A DNA stretch of 64,000 bases, from positions 744,001-808,000 of the forward strand of contig NZ_CP155073.1 of assembly GCF_039621805.1 (NCBI RefSeq). The letters run 5' to 3'. Below the pieces are notes generated by a model. The model did not search any database. It saw only the letters and a program-made list of their open reading frames with translations, and was not told where the DNA came from. The DNA comes from Paraburkholderia sp. PREW-6R. GTDB lineage: Bacteria > Pseudomonadota > Gammaproteobacteria > Burkholderiales > Burkholderiaceae. Below, piece by piece: positions 53,196 through 64,000 of the stretch (position 1 is the stretch's first letter; each line of letters starts with the position of its first letter). A program made the translations under genes and the position numbers.

Positions 53196-55013
53196 ATGCG
53201 CCGTCGCGAAAACGAGGTGAAAGCCCGGCATGCCAGGCGCGGCGCACGGTTTGCCGCCGTGCTGTTGCGTGGCTGGCTTGCGTGCGTGTTCAGCGTGCTC
53301 GCGCTCGTCACGGTAGACGCGCACGCCGCGCGCGCGAAGGGGTCGTATAAGGTCGATATCGAAGCCACGCCGCGTTCGCTGCGCAGGCTGCTCGAACAGC
53401 ATCTCGACATCGCGCGCTTTGCCAAACGTCCCGACATCAGCGACGATCAATTCGAATTCCTCATCACGGCCACCCCGCAACAGGTGCGTGATCTGGCGGC
53501 CACACAAGGCTATTTCACGCCGGTCGTGCGAACCGACGTGCGCACCCTCGACGACGGCAAACGGATCACCGTGAGCGTCGACCCGGGTCCGCAAACGCAT
53601 ATCAGTTCGGTGTCGATCTCGTTTCGCGGCCCGGTGCTGACCGAAGACCCGGAGCAGGAAAATGCCGCACGGTTCGCGTTTTCGCTGCATGAAGGCGATG
53701 CTTTTTCGCAAGGCGACTGGGACGACGCGAAGAATGCGTCGCTCAAGGCATTGCAGTCGCGCCGGTATCTCGGCGCGAAAATCTATCACTCCGAGGCGCG
53801 CGTCGATCCGCGTACGCACGAGGCGACACTCGCCGTGACCTACGAAAGCGGACCCACCTTCACGATGGGCAAGCTGGACGTGTCGGGCACCCGGCGCTAC
53901 CCCGAGCGTATCGTCGACAATGTGAATCCGCTTGCCGTCGGCGATATCTACGACGTGCAGCGCATCACCGAATTGCAGCGGCAGTTGCAGAACACGCCCT
54001 ACTACGCGAGTGTGGCGATCGACGTGGACAGCGATCCCGCCAAACCGCTCGACACGCCCGTGCATGTGAAAGTGTCGGAGTATCCATACCACAGCATTCG
54101 CGGCGGCGTCGGCTATTCCACGGATAACGGCCCGCTCGTGCAAGGCGCGTATTCGTATCTCGACACCTTCGGCAAGGCGTGGCCGTTTACGATCGAAGGC
54201 CGCGTCGACCAGATCCAGCAATATGGCCAGGTTCAGCTGTCCATGCCGCCCGGCCCGCGTGCGTGGACCAACAGCGTGCTCGCGTCCTATACGACTACCG
54301 ACGTGTCCGACACGCGCATCTACAGTATTCGCGCTGGCGTGCAGCGGGCGCGCACGTCGCAGTTCATCGACTACAACTATTCGATCCTGTACTACCAGGA
54401 CCGGCTCGACCAGAACGCGATCGCGCCGACCACGAGCCGCGCGCTCGTGCCGTCATGGTCATGGACCCGGCGCAATACCGACGACCCGTTGTTCCCGCGC
54501 AGCGGCAATCTGCTCCACGTCGAGGCCGGCTTCGCGGTGAAAGGGGCGCTGACCGACCAGACCTTCATTCGCGGCTATGCGCGCGGCCAGCAGTATCTGC
54601 CGATCGGCAAGGAAGATCTGATGCTGTTTCGCGCGGAACTGGGCGGCGTGTTCACGAGCGGCAGTTCGAGTGGTATTCCGGCGTCGCTGCTGTTTCGCGC
54701 CGGCGGCTCGAACTCGGTGCGCGGCTATGGTTACCAGAGCATCGGTAACGACGTCGACGGCTCGGTGCTGCCGACCAAATACCTCGTCACGGCCGCCGCG
54801 GAATACCAGCACTGGTTCACGCACGACTGGGGCGCGGCCGCGTTTTTCGACGTCGGCACCGCGACGGACACGTGGGGCGAGAAAGTCTTTTATCCCGGCG
54901 TGGGGGTAGGTGCGCGTTGGCGCAGCCCGGTGGGGCCTGTCAATGTCGACCTCGCCTACGGCATTCGCAACCGCAGCGTTCGGCCGTATCTGACGTTGGG
55001 CATCGCCTTCTGA
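53196..55013 (+). CDS. tamA: outer membrane translocation module subunit TamA (Omp85 family)
   Basis: 605 residues from ATG 53196. The start was chosen because a basic n-region and hydrophobic core follow (RFAAVLLRGWLACVFSVLAL, cleavage near A-H-A-A), although an AUG-proximal ribosome binding site is weak. Three POTRA-like domains occupy about 50-270 (for example VNPLAVGDIYDVQRITELQR). A 16-strand Omp85 barrel follows, with the conserved FRAGGSNSVRGYGYQSIG loop (the G-x-x-S-x-R-G-Y/F family motif) and terminal ...YLTLGIAF. TamA with TamB helps assemble outer membrane proteins or carry phospholipids. tamB follows in 28 bases. Confidence 0.93.
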   Translation: MRRRENEVKARHARRGARFAAVLLRGWLACVFSVLALVTVDAHAARAKGSYKVDIEATPRSLRRLLEQHLDIARFAKRPDISDDQFEFLITATPQQVRDLAATQGYFTPVVRTDVRTLDDGKRITVSVDPGPQTHISSVSISFRGPVLTEDPEQENAARFAFSLHEGDAFSQGDWDDAKNASLKALQSRRYLGAKIYHSEARVDPRTHEATLAVTYESGPTFTMGKLDVSGTRRYPERIVDNVNPLAVGDIYDVQRITELQRQLQNTPYYASVAIDVDSDPAKPLDTPVHVKVSEYPYHSIRGGVGYSTDNGPLVQGAYSYLDTFGKAWPFTIEGRVDQIQQYGQVQLSMPPGPRAWTNSVLASYTTTDVSDTRIYSIRAGVQRARTSQFIDYNYSILYYQDRLDQNAIAPTTSRALVPSWSWTRRNTDDPLFPRSGNLLHVEAGFAVKGALTDQTFIRGYARGQQYLPIGKEDLMLFRAELGGVFTSGSSSGIPASLLFRAGGSNSVRGYGYQSIGNDVDGSVLPTKYLVTAAAEYQHWFTHDWGAAAFFDVGTATDTWGEKVFYPGVGVGARWRSPVGPVNVDLAYGIRNRSVRPYLTLGIAF

Positions 55014-55041
55014 TGACAACCCGCATTCACATGATTTCCGC

Positions 55042-58000
55042 ATGACCACGGACGCTTCCGCTCAACCCCCCGCACCGCCCTCCGGCGCTGATCCGCACGG
55101 ATACGCGCCCGGATTGGGGTCGGGCTTGCCCAGCGGTGTGCCGCCCGGTTCGCCTGGTTCGGCGGGCGAGCCGCCGGGACCGCCCGCGGGTCCGCAGCCG
55201 CCCGGCGTGCCGCCGCCGCGCCGCCCGCGCGGCCGGTTGTTGCTGAAAACGCTCGCCTGGCTGCTCGCGGTGCTCGTGCTGTTGATCGCGCTGGCGGCCG
55301 GTTTGCTGTACGGCGCGCTCACGACCGAGCGCGGCACTGCTTACGCGTGGCAGGCGGCGGTCAAACTGCTCGGCGGCAAGCTAAGCGGCACACTCGAAGG
55401 CGGGGCGCTCGCGAGCGGCGTGCAATTGCGGCAGGTGCGCTGGCGCAGTCTCGACGGCAGCGGCACGGATATCCAGGTGGATCGCGTCGCCGGACACTGG
55501 TCGCTCGCTCGCCAGCCGTGGCGCTTCACGATCGACTATCTGCATGTCGGGACGATCGACGCGCGGATCGGCGCGTCGTCGAGCAGCAGCGGGCCGATGA
55601 AACTCCCGCAGGAGTTGCGCTTGCCGATGCAGCTCGACGTGCGCGACGTCCAGGTCGACAGGCTGCTGCTGCATCAGGGCACGTCGACGACCGAACTGTC
55701 GCGCTTCATGTTCCACGGGCGCAGTGACGGGCGGCATCACGAGGCGGCGGTCGAGCGGCTGGATACGCCGTTCGGCGCGGTGACGGCGTCGGCGAAGCTG
55801 GACGGCGTGCGGCCCTTTGCGCTGACGGGCGACGTCGGCTATTCAGGCAAGGTGAACGAGGAAGCGGTGCAGGTGGCCGGTCATCTCAGCGGGTCGCTCG
55901 AAAATCTGATCGCCGAGCTCGACGCGACTGGCATGAAGCTCGCGGGCCACGCGCGGATTGAAGCGACGCCGTTCGGCGAGGTGCCTTTGCAACGCGCGAC
56001 GCTGACGTTCGATCACGTCAATCCGCAGGCATTTGCGCCCGGCGCGCCATTGGCGGATCTCGCGGTGCGGGCGGAGTTGCAGCCGGTCGCGCCACCTGCC
56101 GGGCCACATGACGGGCCACATGACGGGCGGCCCGAGGGACAACCGGACGCACGACCAGAAGGGCAACAGGAAGGACAACAGGAAGGACAACAGGAAGGAC
56201 AACCTGTAGCGGCACCCGGTCGGCAAACCGCAGAGCAGCCGGCAAGACAGGGTGTGCCGGGCCCAGCCAAAGCGGCTCCCGTCGGCAAGCATGAACAACC
56301 ATCCGCCGCCGCTTTCGCCGTCACCGGCCATATCTCGATTGTGAACGCGAAACCCGGCGCAATCGACGAGCATCTGTTGCCGCTCATCGACGCCAATGCC
56401 GACGTGCGCCTCGACGCGCAGGCACAACGGATCGCGAATCTGAACGTGCGGCTCGTCAAACACGCCACGCTGACGGGCGGCGGCGCGCTCGCCGGCAAGC
56501 GCGGTCAATTCGATCTGCATGTGGCCGGCCTCGACCTGAATGCGCTGCAGGCAACGGTGCTGCCGACGCAACTATCCGGACCGATCGGCATTCGTCTGAA
56601 CGACGACGTGCAAAGCATCACGCTCGATCTGGCCGATCCGAAAGCGGCGTTGCGCGCGCAAGGCAAGATCACGCTCGACCCGGCGCGCATCAGTTTCAAC
56701 GACGTGCGCATCACGTCGGGCAAAGGCCGCATCGACCTGTCCGGCGCGCTCAAGCACGACGCGAACTCCAGCTACAACCTGAAGGCGCAACTCACCGATT
56801 TCGACCCGCTGACGCTGGCCTCGCAGATGCCGGCGCGCACGCCGGCGGCCGGATCGACCGCGACGTCCGAGAAAGCGAAAGGCAATACGCGCGAGGCTGC
56901 GGCCGCGAACAAAACGGGCAGGCCGGCCGGAACGGGCAGGACCGCCAGCGCGGGCACTGCTCGCACCCGCAGCGCCGCAAGCGGAGCCGCGGCGCAAGCG
57001 TCGCGCACTGCGGACACCCCGCTCGCTTCTGGATCCGACCTCACGGCCGGCGCAAAAAGCGCTGCACCGGGCGACAAGGCGGCCGCTGTCGCCACGAACA
57101 CGGCGAAGGCGGTCGTGAGAACCGAAGTCGTCCAGCGTAAAACGCCGCCGCCAGAGCGGGGCCGCGCGCCCGTGCGAAAAATCGAAGCGCGCGTGAACGG
57201 CACACTCACCGCGTCCGGCATGATCGCGCCGGTCTTTACCACCAAGGCGGAATTCAAACTGGGTCCGAGCGTCTACGACGGCCTTCCGCTGACTGGCGGC
57301 GGCACGGTCCAACTGGCCGGCTCGCGCATTCTGCCAAGCCGCGCCAATATTTCGGTCGCGGGCAACGCAGTCGATCTTCAAGGCAGCTTCGGTGCGCGTG
57401 GCGACCGGCTGCGCTTCAAGGTCGACGCGCCGCAACTGGATCGCCTCGGCTTCGGTCTGGCGGGCCTTATCGATGCCGACGGGGATGTGACCGGCTCGTT
57501 TGCGCATCCGAACATCACGCTGAACTACAAGGCCGACAGCGTCGTATTCAGCAGCAACCGGATCGGTCATGCGGAAGGCCATGCCGAATTGCGCGACGGT
57601 GCGAACGGCGCGCTCGTCTTTACGACCGACGCGCGCAACCTGAGCGCGGGCGGCGTGGATCTGACAACGCTCACCGCGCGTCTGTCCGGCACGCGCGCGA
57701 ATCACACGCTCGAGGCCGCGGCCACCGGCAAGCTGCAGGACCGCCCGCTCGATCTGACGCTCGCCGCCAACGGCAAGCTGACCGAGGCGCGCGACGGCAC
57801 CCGCTGGGACGGCAGCGTCACGCGTCTTGCGAATCGCGGCACACCGGCGCTGAATCTCGAATCGCCGGTCGCCGTCAGCGCCGGTCCGGGCAGGCTGACG
57901 CTCGGGGCAACGCGCGTTACGCTCGAAGGCGCGGTGCTGAGTCTGAAATCTTTCGCTTTCGATCACGGGAAGATCCAGTCGGCCGGCACGTTGACCGACA

Positions 58001-59652
58001 TCTCGGTCGCGCGGCTGCAGGACTTGAAACGCGAGATTACCGGCGAACCGCCAGTGGTAAAGACCGATCTCGTGTTCGACGGCGACTGGGACTTTACGCT
58101 CGGCAACACGGCGAGCGGTCACATCCAGCTGAAGCGGCGAGGGGGCGACGTCACGGTGGAAATCGGCCGCGGACTGACGTCGTTGGGCATCACGGACATC
58201 ACCGCGCGCGCGGAATTCTCGGGCGGCAATCGGCTCAATGCGACCGTGCATGCGCAGGCAAGCCGGATCGGCGTGATCGACGCCGACGCGCACACCAGTC
58301 TCGTCATGCGCGACGGACTCCTGACGGTCAGCGAGGAAGGCGCGCTCACGGGCAGTGTGAATGCGAACGTGCCGTCGCTCAAAACGACCGGCGGTCTGTT
58401 CGGCCCGAGCTATCTGCTCGACGGCCATCTCGCGCTGAAGCTCGCGCTCGGCGGCACGGTCGCGAGGCCGAACCTGACGGGATCGCTACTGGGCGACGGG
58501 CTCTCCGCCACACTGGTCGACCAGGGCGTGCAGTTAAAGGACGGAGTGGTGCGCATCCTGTTGTCGCAGAATCTGGTGGACTTCCAGCAGGTCGAGTTCC
58601 ATGGCGCGAGCGGCACGCTGCGCGCCACCGGCCGTGTGCGCCTGGATGGCGCCGAGCCGGATCTGACCGCAAGCATTGTCGCGGACAAGCTCGAACTGTT
58701 CGCGGCACCGGACCGCAACCTGTCGCTGTCGGGCAGCGCGAGCGTCGCCAATGCCGGCGCGCAGGGCGGCATGGCGATCAACGGCAAATTTGCCGTCGAC
58801 CATGCGCTGTTCGACATGCCCGAGCAGTCTGCGCCCAAACTCGGCGACGACGTCGTGGTGGTGCGCCCCGACGGCACGGTGGCGGGCGAACGGCCGCGGC
58901 CGGTGCCAGGCAGCAACAAGCCGATCGGGCCTTTTGCGCCGCGCGCCAACATCGACATCAGTCTGGGCGACAACTTCCGTTTTCGCGGATCGGGCGCCGA
59001 TCTCGGCCTGACCGGCACGGTCACCGCGCTGAGCGCGCCGAACCTGCCGCTGCGCGCGGTCGGCAACGTGCGGGTGACGCAGGGATCGACCTACACCGCG
59101 TTCGGCCGCAAGCTGAACATCGAGAACGGCTTTTTCACGTTCAATGGTCCGGTGGCGAATCCCGGCATCAACATTCTGGCGATGCGGCGCAACCAGCAGG
59201 TCGAAGCGGGCGTGCAGGTCACGGGCACTGTGCAGTTCCCCACGGCCAAGCTCGTGTCCGAGCCGAACGTGCCGGATAACGAAAAACTGTCGTGGCTGCT
59301 GTTCGGCCACGGCACCGATCAGGGCAATAACCTCGGCCAGCAAAGCACCATGACGACCGCGCTCGCGCTGCTGGGCAGCGCGAGCGGCAAGCGGATCGCG
59401 CAGACTTTCGGGCTCGACGAGTTTTCGGTTGGCCGAAGCGAAGTCGGGCTGACCGATCCGCAGGTAGTGATGGTGTCGAAGGCAATCAACGAGTGGCTCG
59501 TAATCGGCTACGAACAGGGTTTGCAATCCGCGAGCAACGCGATCAAGGCGACGATCAACCTGACGCGCTACTGGTCGGTCGCGCTGTACGGCGGAACGTT
59601 CGACGGCATCGATCTGCTGTACACGCGGCGCTTCGACCGGATCAGATGGTGA
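55042..59652 (+). CDS. tamB: translocation and assembly module protein TamB (DUF490)
   Basis: 1536-residue AsmA-like bridge protein anchored in the inner membrane. Residues 1-65 are Pro/Gly-rich and cytoplasmic, followed by one membrane span ([20 protein letters not shown], about 66-90) and then a very long beta-rich region expected to form the hydrophobic taco across the periplasm. The C-terminal DUF490 part ([20 protein letters not shown] and [12 protein letters not shown] near 1390-1425) is standard. Two low-complexity inserts are odd: a Q/E/G repeat at about 371-388 and an Ala/Thr/Lys-rich linker at about 595-700. Both are in frame and lie between beta-rich segments. Directly follows tamA, forming an operon. 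Confidence 0.93.
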   Translation: MTTDASAQPPAPPSGADPHGYAPGLGSGLPSGVPPGSPGSAGEPPGPPAGPQPPGVPPPRRPRGRLLLKTLAWLLAVLVLLIALAAGLLYGALTTERGTAYAWQAAVKLLGGKLSGTLEGGALASGVQLRQVRWRSLDGSGTDIQVDRVAGHWSLARQPWRFTIDYLHVGTIDARIGASSSSSGPMKLPQELRLPMQLDVRDVQVDRLLLHQGTSTTELSRFMFHGRSDGRHHEAAVERLDTPFGAVTASAKLDGVRPFALTGDVGYSGKVNEEAVQVAGHLSGSLENLIAELDATGMKLAGHARIEATPFGEVPLQRATLTFDHVNPQAFAPGAPLADLAVRAELQPVAPPAGPHDGPHDGRPEGQPDARPEGQQEGQQEGQQEGQPVAAPGRQTAEQPARQGVPGPAKAAPVGKHEQPSAAAFAVTGHISIVNAKPGAIDEHLLPLIDANADVRLDAQAQRIANLNVRLVKHATLTGGGALAGKRGQFDLHVAGLDLNALQATVLPTQLSGPIGIRLNDDVQSITLDLADPKAALRAQGKITLDPARISFNDVRITSGKGRIDLSGALKHDANSSYNLKAQLTDFDPLTLASQMPARTPAAGSTATSEKAKGNTREAAAANKTGRPAGTGRTASAGTARTRSAASGAAAQASRTADTPLASGSDLTAGAKSAAPGDKAAAVATNTAKAVVRTEVVQRKTPPPERGRAPVRKIEARVNGTLTASGMIAPVFTTKAEFKLGPSVYDGLPLTGGGTVQLAGSRILPSRANISVAGNAVDLQGSFGARGDRLRFKVDAPQLDRLGFGLAGLIDADGDVTGSFAHPNITLNYKADSVVFSSNRIGHAEGHAELRDGANGALVFTTDARNLSAGGVDLTTLTARLSGTRANHTLEAAATGKLQDRPLDLTLAANGKLTEARDGTRWDGSVTRLANRGTPALNLESPVAVSAGPGRLTLGATRVTLEGAVLSLKSFAFDHGKIQSAGTLTDISVARLQDLKREITGEPPVVKTDLVFDGDWDFTLGNTASGHIQLKRRGGDVTVEIGRGLTSLGITDITARAEFSGGNRLNATVHAQASRIGVIDADAHTSLVMRDGLLTVSEEGALTGSVNANVPSLKTTGGLFGPSYLLDGHLALKLALGGTVARPNLTGSLLGDGLSATLVDQGVQLKDGVVRILLSQNLVDFQQVEFHGASGTLRATGRVRLDGAEPDLTASIVADKLELFAAPDRNLSLSGSASVANAGAQGGMAINGKFAVDHALFDMPEQSAPKLGDDVVVVRPDGTVAGERPRPVPGSNKPIGPFAPRANIDISLGDNFRFRGSGADLGLTGTVTALSAPNLPLRAVGNVRVTQGSTYTAFGRKLNIENGFFTFNGPVANPGINILAMRRNQQVEAGVQVTGTVQFPTAKLVSEPNVPDNEKLSWLLFGHGTDQGNNLGQQSTMTTALALLGSASGKRIAQTFGLDEFSVGRSEVGLTDPQVVMVSKAINEWLVIGYEQGLQSASNAIKATINLTRYWSVALYGGTFDGIDLLYTRRFDRIRW
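56101..56202 (+). repeat. short coding tandem repeats inside tamB
   Basis: GGGCCACATGAC occurs twice in a row at 56101-56124, and CAGGAAGGACAA three times at 56167-56202 after one diverged copy. Both units are 12 bp, so copy-number change keeps the frame; they encode G-P-H-D and Q-E-G-Q repeats. Confidence 0.85.
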
Positions 59653-59720
59653 GGTGACGCGGCGCGCCGGCGGACTGAACTGGCCGGGCAGCCGGATGAC
59701 AGGTGCTGATCGCCGCGCAT

Positions 59721-59750
59721 AAAAAAACGGCACGCTTCTGAAGCGTGCCG
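59721..59750 (-). terminator. rho-independent terminator of metG
   Basis: An 11-bp perfect stem CGGCACGCTTC / GAAGCGTGCCG (59728-59738 and 59740-59750) with a one-base nominal loop. On the minus strand it is followed by seven T, and it begins 22 bases after the metG stop. On the plus strand it may weakly serve tamB. Confidence 0.88.
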
Positions 59751-59771
59751 CTTCCCGCATGGGCGTGCGCG

Positions 59772-61922
59772 TTACTTGACGCGCATGCCCGGCTTTGCGC
59801 CGCTATCCGGTTCAAGCACGTAGAGACCGGGTTCGGCTTTCTCGTCGGTCGCCGACGCGGCCAGCACCATGCCTTCGGACAGGCCGAACTTCATTTTGCG
59901 CGGCGCGAGGTTCGCGACCATGACGGTCAACTTGCCGATCAGCTGCTCGGGCTGATACGCCGACTTGATGCCCGAAAAAACGTTACGCGTTTTCTCTTCA
60001 CCCACGTCGAGCGTGAGCTGCAGCAGCTTGTCCGACCCCTCGACCGCCTTGCAGTCGACGATTTTCGCAATACGCAGATCGATCTTCGCGAAGTCGTCGA
60101 TCGAAATGACGCCTGGCGCTTCCGCTTCTTTCGCGGCGGCCGCTTTGGCAGCCTTGGCCTTGTTCTTCGCGTCCGCTGAGGTCGCTGCGGCGGCGGTTGC
60201 GGCGTCCGGCGTGGCTTGCAGCGAATCGCGATTGGCGCCGAGCAGCGCTTCGATCTGCTTCGGATCGACGCGCGTCATCAGATGCTTGTATGCGTTGATC
60301 GGACGCGCGGCGGTGAGCGGCACGTTCGCGTCTGCCCACACGAGCGGCTCGATGCCGAGGAAACCTTCGACCGCTTCCGCCAGCTTTGGCAGCACCGGCT
60401 TTAACGCGAGCGACAACAGGCGGAACGCCTCGATACTCACGCTGCACGTTTCATGCAGCGCAACCGCGTTCGCCGGGTCTTTCGCCTGATCCCACGGCTT
60501 GGCGGTGTCCACATACGCGTTGACCGTGTCGGCCAGGTCCATGGTCTGACGCAGCGCACGGTTGTATTCGCGCGCCTCGTAGTTCGCGGCAATCTGCGGC
60601 ACGGCGGCGCGCAGCGACACGAGCAGCGGATGCTGCATCGCGCTGTCCTGCACGCGGCCGTCGAAGCGCTTGATCAGGAAGCCGGCGGCGCGACTCGCGA
60701 TATTCACGTACTTGCCGACCAGATCGCTGTTCACGCGCGCCTGGAAGTCGTCGAGATTCAGGTCGAGGTCTTCCATCGTGCTGTTGAGCTTGGCCGCGAA
60801 GTAATAGCGCAGCCATTCCGGATTCAGACCCGTGTCGATCACACTTTGCGCGGTGATGAACGTGCCGCGCGACTTCGACATTTTCGCGCCGTCCACGGTA
60901 AGAAAACCGTGCGCGAACACGTTGGTCGGCGTGCGGTGGCCCGAGAATTCGAGCATGGCCGGCCAGAACAGCGTGTGGAAATACAGGATGTCTTTGCCGA
61001 TGAAGTGGTACTGCTCCGCCTTCGAGCCCGGGCGGACCCATGCGTCGAAATCGAGCCCACGCTTTTGCGCCAGGTTCTTGAAGCTCGCGTAGTAGCCGAC
61101 CGGCGCGTCCAGCCACACGTAGAAGTACTTGCCCGGCGCGCCGGGAATTTCGAAGCCGAAATAGGGCGCGTCGCGCGAAATGTCCCAGTCGGCGAGCTTC
61201 GCCTCGCCGGCCTCGCCGAGCCATTCGCGCATCTTGTTGGTGGCCTCCGGTTGCGCGAGACCGCCGACCCACTCGCGCAGGAAATTCTCGCAACGCGGAT
61301 CGGACAGACGGAAGAAGTAGTGCGTCGAGGTCTTACGAATCGGCGTGGCGCCTGAGACCACCGAGTACGGGTTGATCAGATCCGTGGGCTGGTAAGTCGA
61401 ACCGCACACTTCGCAACTGTCGCCGTACTGGTCTTTCGCGCCGCATTTCGGGCACTCGCCCTTGATGAAACGGTCGGGCAGGAACATTTCCTTGACCGGG
61501 TCGTACGCCTGTTCAATGTCGCGCGCCTCGATCAGGCCCGCTTCCTTGAGCGCCAGATAGACGTTTTCGCTGAGAACGCGGTTCTCTTCGGAGTCGGTGG
61601 AATAGTAATTGTCAAATGAAATGCCGAAGCTGTCGAAGTCGCGCTTGTGCTCCAGCCATACGCGTTCGATCAACTGCCGCGGCGTCAGTCCTTCCTTCTC
61701 CGCGCGCAGCATGATCGGCGTGCCGTGCGTGTCGTCGGCGCCCACGTAGTACACCTCGTGGCCGTGCATTCGCAACGTCCGGACCCAGATGTCCGTCTGG
61801 ATATATTCGACCAGATGGCCGATATGAATCTGCCCATTCGCATACGGAAGAGCCGACGTGACAAGAATCTGGCGACGGCCTGACGGCGCGCCTGCGGAAA
61901 GATCGGTTGCGGGTGCTGACAT
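59772..61922 (-). CDS. metG: methionyl-tRNA synthetase MetG
   Basis: 716-residue class I synthetase. The HIGH motif is in [19 protein letters not shown] (24-42), the zinc knuckle is C-P-K-C-G...C-E-V-C-G near 155-175, and KMSKS is intact in G-A-K-M-S-K-S-R-G. The C-terminus carries a separate tRNA-binding domain ([20 protein letters not shown] to the end) after an Ala/Lys-rich linker at about 575-600, so this is the long dimeric form. A strong terminator follows. Essential housekeeping gene. Confidence 0.97.
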   Translation of the reverse strand: MSAPATDLSAGAPSGRRQILVTSALPYANGQIHIGHLVEYIQTDIWVRTLRMHGHEVYYVGADDTHGTPIMLRAEKEGLTPRQLIERVWLEHKRDFDSFGISFDNYYSTDSEENRVLSENVYLALKEAGLIEARDIEQAYDPVKEMFLPDRFIKGECPKCGAKDQYGDSCEVCGSTYQPTDLINPYSVVSGATPIRKTSTHYFFRLSDPRCENFLREWVGGLAQPEATNKMREWLGEAGEAKLADWDISRDAPYFGFEIPGAPGKYFYVWLDAPVGYYASFKNLAQKRGLDFDAWVRPGSKAEQYHFIGKDILYFHTLFWPAMLEFSGHRTPTNVFAHGFLTVDGAKMSKSRGTFITAQSVIDTGLNPEWLRYYFAAKLNSTMEDLDLNLDDFQARVNSDLVGKYVNIASRAAGFLIKRFDGRVQDSAMQHPLLVSLRAAVPQIAANYEAREYNRALRQTMDLADTVNAYVDTAKPWDQAKDPANAVALHETCSVSIEAFRLLSLALKPVLPKLAEAVEGFLGIEPLVWADANVPLTAARPINAYKHLMTRVDPKQIEALLGANRDSLQATPDAATAAAATSADAKNKAKAAKAAAAKEAEAPGVISIDDFAKIDLRIAKIVDCKAVEGSDKLLQLTLDVGEEKTRNVFSGIKSAYQPEQLIGKLTVMVANLAPRKMKFGLSEGMVLAASATDEKAEPGLYVLEPDSGAKPGMRVK

Positions 61923-62387
61923 ATGGATCGGGGGAACCTGCGGTGGGACGAAACGTTGATTCTAGCAGGGCGGCCCGCCGACGCGGCGCGGGTTGCCCGG
62001 GCGTGACGCGTGTCGCCGGAAGTGGCCGTCACGAAAAACGCGTGGCGCTGCCGGAGTCACGACGTAGCGGAAAAGGGCGACGGGAAGATGAGCGAAACGG
62101 GAAGGACTTGAAGCGAAACCGACGTGCGATTTGCCGGGCATCTTGCGCGCACATAAACCGAGCGCCCAAAAAAAACCGGGGCTATTAAACCCCGGAGCAA
62201 CAACGACAAGAGGAGAATGGTGACGCGGCGGCATCGCCAGCCACGTACCGTAAAGACAGACCGCGGATTTTCCGCAGAGTTCGAAATTTTTTTCGTTCTC
62301 GCGCAGATTTCCTGTTCCGCATTTTTTACGACGTCACCGCATACCGTGACGCCGCTGTGTCCATTCTCCGATGCCCCTTGTTGCGCT
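61923..62387. other. gene-free gap between metG start and lipoprotein gene end
   Basis: 465 bases. The half next to metG must hold its promoter and leader, but no clear boxes or structured T-box-like leader were recognised. The other half is downstream of the lipoprotein gene and carries its terminator about 190 bases beyond the stop, so that mRNA would have a long 3' tail. Short open frames here have no family features. Confidence 0.5.
62168..62195 (-). terminator. rho-independent terminator downstream of the OmpA-like lipoprotein gene
   Basis: On the minus strand CCGGGG, an 8-base loop and CCCCGG are followed by eight T (62175-62168). It lies about 190 bases after the lipoprotein stop. Confidence 0.8.
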
Positions 62388-63041
62388 TTACTGCGTGGCG
62401 TGCTGAGCCGTGGCGCGCAGATAGATTTCCACGCGACGGTTCGCGGCGCGGCCGGCTTCGGTATTGTTGTCGGCGATCGGCTGGGTCTGACCCATGCCTT
62501 GTGCCGACAGGCGCTGCGGCGCGACGCCGCGTTGCGCGAGGTAGCCGGTTACGCTTTGCGCGCGATTGACCGACAGCGTCTGGTTATACGCCGGCTGGCC
62601 CGTGCTGTCCGTATGGCCGACCACCTGAGCGATCAACTCCGGATTCTGCTGCATGGTTTGCGCCAGCTGGTCCAGCACCGGCGCGAACGACGGCTTGACC
62701 GCGTAGCTGTTGGTGTCGAACGTGACCGAACTCGGAATGTTCAGCTTGAGCGAGCCGTCCGGCTGCTCCGTGATCTGCGTGCCGGTGCCCTTGGTGGCGC
62801 CCGACAGTTTGTTGTGAATCGCCTGCCAGTTGTAGCCGGTAATGCCGCCCACCGCAGCGCCGACGCCGGCGCCGATCGCCGCGCCCTTGCCGCCGCCGAA
62901 AATCGCGCCCAGTGCGGCGCCCGTGCCGGCGCCTACGCCGGTGCCGACTGCCGTGTTGGTGCCCTGTTGCGATGCGCAGCCTGCCAGCAAAGAGCCAGCA
63001 ACAGCAAAAACAGCCAGGCGAGTCATGATTTTTGCATTCAT
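62388..63041 (-). CDS. glycine-zipper OmpA-like outer membrane lipoprotein
   Basis: 217 residues. The lipoprotein signal MNAKIMTRLAVFAVAGSLLA ends in the lipobox L-A-G-C (Cys22). A glycine-zipper region (about 32-70, GTGVGAGTGAALGAIFGGGK) probably forms a membrane hairpin. A C-terminal OmpA peptidoglycan-binding domain (about 95-210) contains SSVTFDTNSYAVKP, VVGHTDSTGQPAYNQTLSVN and AQGMGQTQPIADNNTEAGRA, including the conserved Asp and Arg that bind diaminopimelate. It likely links the outer membrane to peptidoglycan (YiaD-like). Transcribed alone and divergent from apbC. Confidence 0.92.
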   Translation of the reverse strand: MNAKIMTRLAVFAVAGSLLAGCASQQGTNTAVGTGVGAGTGAALGAIFGGGKGAAIGAGVGAAVGGITGYNWQAIHNKLSGATKGTGTQITEQPDGSLKLNIPSSVTFDTNSYAVKPSFAPVLDQLAQTMQQNPELIAQVVGHTDSTGQPAYNQTLSVNRAQSVTGYLAQRGVAPQRLSAQGMGQTQPIADNNTEAGRAANRRVEIYLRATAQHATQ

Positions 63042-63389
63042 TTTGATTCCTCTTGAGTGATGCGAATAACGCGAGTAACCCGCAGCCGGTGGTGCCGGGA
63101 CGAGCCGGCGAACGTGACGGCAATACGGCGAACTTCCGACTTCAAGGATAGTGCAACCTCATTCGCTGTCCCGGTCTGACAGCAAAGAAGGGTCTTCCGG
63201 CACGGCATGGCGGCAGCCACTACAATATGACTGAAGCTCGCAGCGATGCGGCGCCATGGCGCTCCGCCTGCCCGAAGGGTGCCCGGCACGCCAGGATTAC
63301 GCAATGCTGTCTAACAATTTTTTTCAAATTCCGGCGCGTGGCCGAGCTTTCGATTCCACCGCGCCGCGAGCGTTCCCCACGGAGTGTCA
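63042..63389. other. divergent gap between lipoprotein gene and apbC
   Basis: 348 bases with no convincing gene. A TACAAT hexamer at 63221-63226 could be a -10 for apbC, but no TTGACA-like box lies 16-18 bases before it, so a promoter is not claimed. Confidence 0.4.
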
Positions 63390-64000
63390 ATGAGTATCGA
63401 TCGGGCTTTGGTCGACGCCGCTGTTGCGGCCGTCACTGACCCCAACACCGCGCGGCCATACGCCGCTGCGAAGAACATCAGAAACGTGACCGTCGAGGGT
63501 GACACGGTTGCTGTGCAAGTGGTACTTGGCTATCCGGCCATGCGACAGTTCGAGTCGATCCGCGCGCAGTTCGCCGACGCGCTGCGCGGCGTGCCGGGCG
63601 TGGCCCGTGCAAGCATCGCAGTTTCCCAGCAGATCGCGGCGCACACGGTCCAGCGTGGCGTCAAATTGTTGCCGAACGTTAAAAATATCGTCGCCGTCGC
63701 GTCGGGCAAGGGCGGGGTCGGCAAGAGCACGACGGCCGTCAACCTGGCGCTCGCGCTGGCGAGCGAAGGCGCGTCGGTCGGGATTCTGGACGCCGACATT
63801 TACGGCCCGTCGCTGCCCATGATGCTGGGCATCACAGGCCGCCCCGAGTCGCCCGACGAAAAGTCGATGAATCCGATGAGCGGCCACGGCGTGCAGGCCA
63901 ACTCGATCGGCTTTCTGATCGAGCAGGACAATCCGATGGTGTGGCGCGGGCCGATGGCCACGTCGGCGCTCGAACAACTGCTGCGGCAGACCAACTGGCA
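63390..64000 (+). CDS. apbC: iron-sulfur cluster carrier ApbC/Mrp (3' end beyond window)
   Basis: First 203 codons visible. An N-terminal MIP18/DUF59-like domain (about 1-90, MSIDRALVDAAVAAVTDPNT) is followed by the P-loop of the ParA/Mrp family S-G-K-G-G-V-G-K-S-T (105-114) and DADIYGPSLPMMLGITG. GGAG lies nine bases before ATG. Mrp/ApbC proteins bind and transfer [4Fe-4S] clusters; the cluster-binding CxxC lies beyond the visible part. Often adjacent to metG in proteobacteria, as it nearly is here. Confidence 0.93.
   Translation, partial: MSIDRALVDAAVAAVTDPNTARPYAAAKNIRNVTVEGDTVAVQVVLGYPAMRQFESIRAQFADALRGVPGVARASIAVSQQIAAHTVQRGVKLLPNVKNIVAVASGKGGVGKSTTAVNLALALASEGASVGILDADIYGPSLPMMLGITGRPESPDEKSMNPMSGHGVQANSIGFLIEQDNPMVWRGPMATSALEQLLRQTNW

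Overview
The window looks like chromosomal DNA of a Burkholderiales betaproteobacterium, most likely Paraburkholderia or a close relative. The DNA is visibly GC-rich with strong third-position bias. DUF2486 and DUF3460 proteins, the cysI-DUF934-cysH-cysDN order and the zapB/zapA/6S/EVE block are typical of that group as I remember it. No tRNA, rRNA, transposase, phage gene or CRISPR array is visible. Most of the window reads as core genome with a few accessory or odd spots.

Layout. 1-4500: urtABC urea ABC transporter (minus strand, urtC cut by the window edge) with a good sigma-54 type promoter before urtA. 4501-12068: TolC-like outer membrane protein, rhodanese, protein-isoaspartate methyltransferase, a small unknown protein and an RND pump with its adaptor, all minus. 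12304-20944: an orphan substrate-binding protein behind cysB, then the divergent assimilatory sulfate operon cysI-DUF934-cysH-cysD-cysN-cobA. CobA supplies the siroheme precursor needed by CysI. 20945-21675: a long gene-free inverted-repeat element. 21676-24317: lptF-lptG (LPS export) with a small CbiX-type chelatase behind. 24455-27211: pepA, holC and a DUF2486 protein. 27246-30619: cytochrome c, ilvD and a divergent LysR regulator. 30684-34188: lgt, a SIMPL protein, an EVE protein, 6S RNA, zapA and a ZapB-like coiled coil.

34375-46454 is a vitamin B12 block. A sigma-70 promoter and cobalamin riboswitch precede btuB-btuC-btuD-cobT-cobS-cobC (plus). A minus-strand run cobU-cbiB-cobD-btuF and a plus-strand cobQ complete it. 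Together they cover B12 uptake (receptor, permease, ATPase, binding protein) and the late steps from cobyric acid to cobalamin (amidation, aminopropanol arm, GDP activation, lower-ligand activation and joining).

46485-50342 holds a hotdog thioesterase, an orphan ParA, panD, panC, scpA and a DUF3460 protein. 50566-55013 is the most unusual stretch: an HMW1C/NGT-like cytoplasmic N-glycosyltransferase, a 755-base gene-free gap containing eleven copies of a 14-bp tandem repeat, and then tamA-tamB. The window closes with metG, a glycine-zipper OmpA-like lipoprotein and the start of apbC (mrp).

Protein start sites were moved inward from the longest open frame in many genes, using signal peptides, ribosome binding sites and remembered family N-termini.
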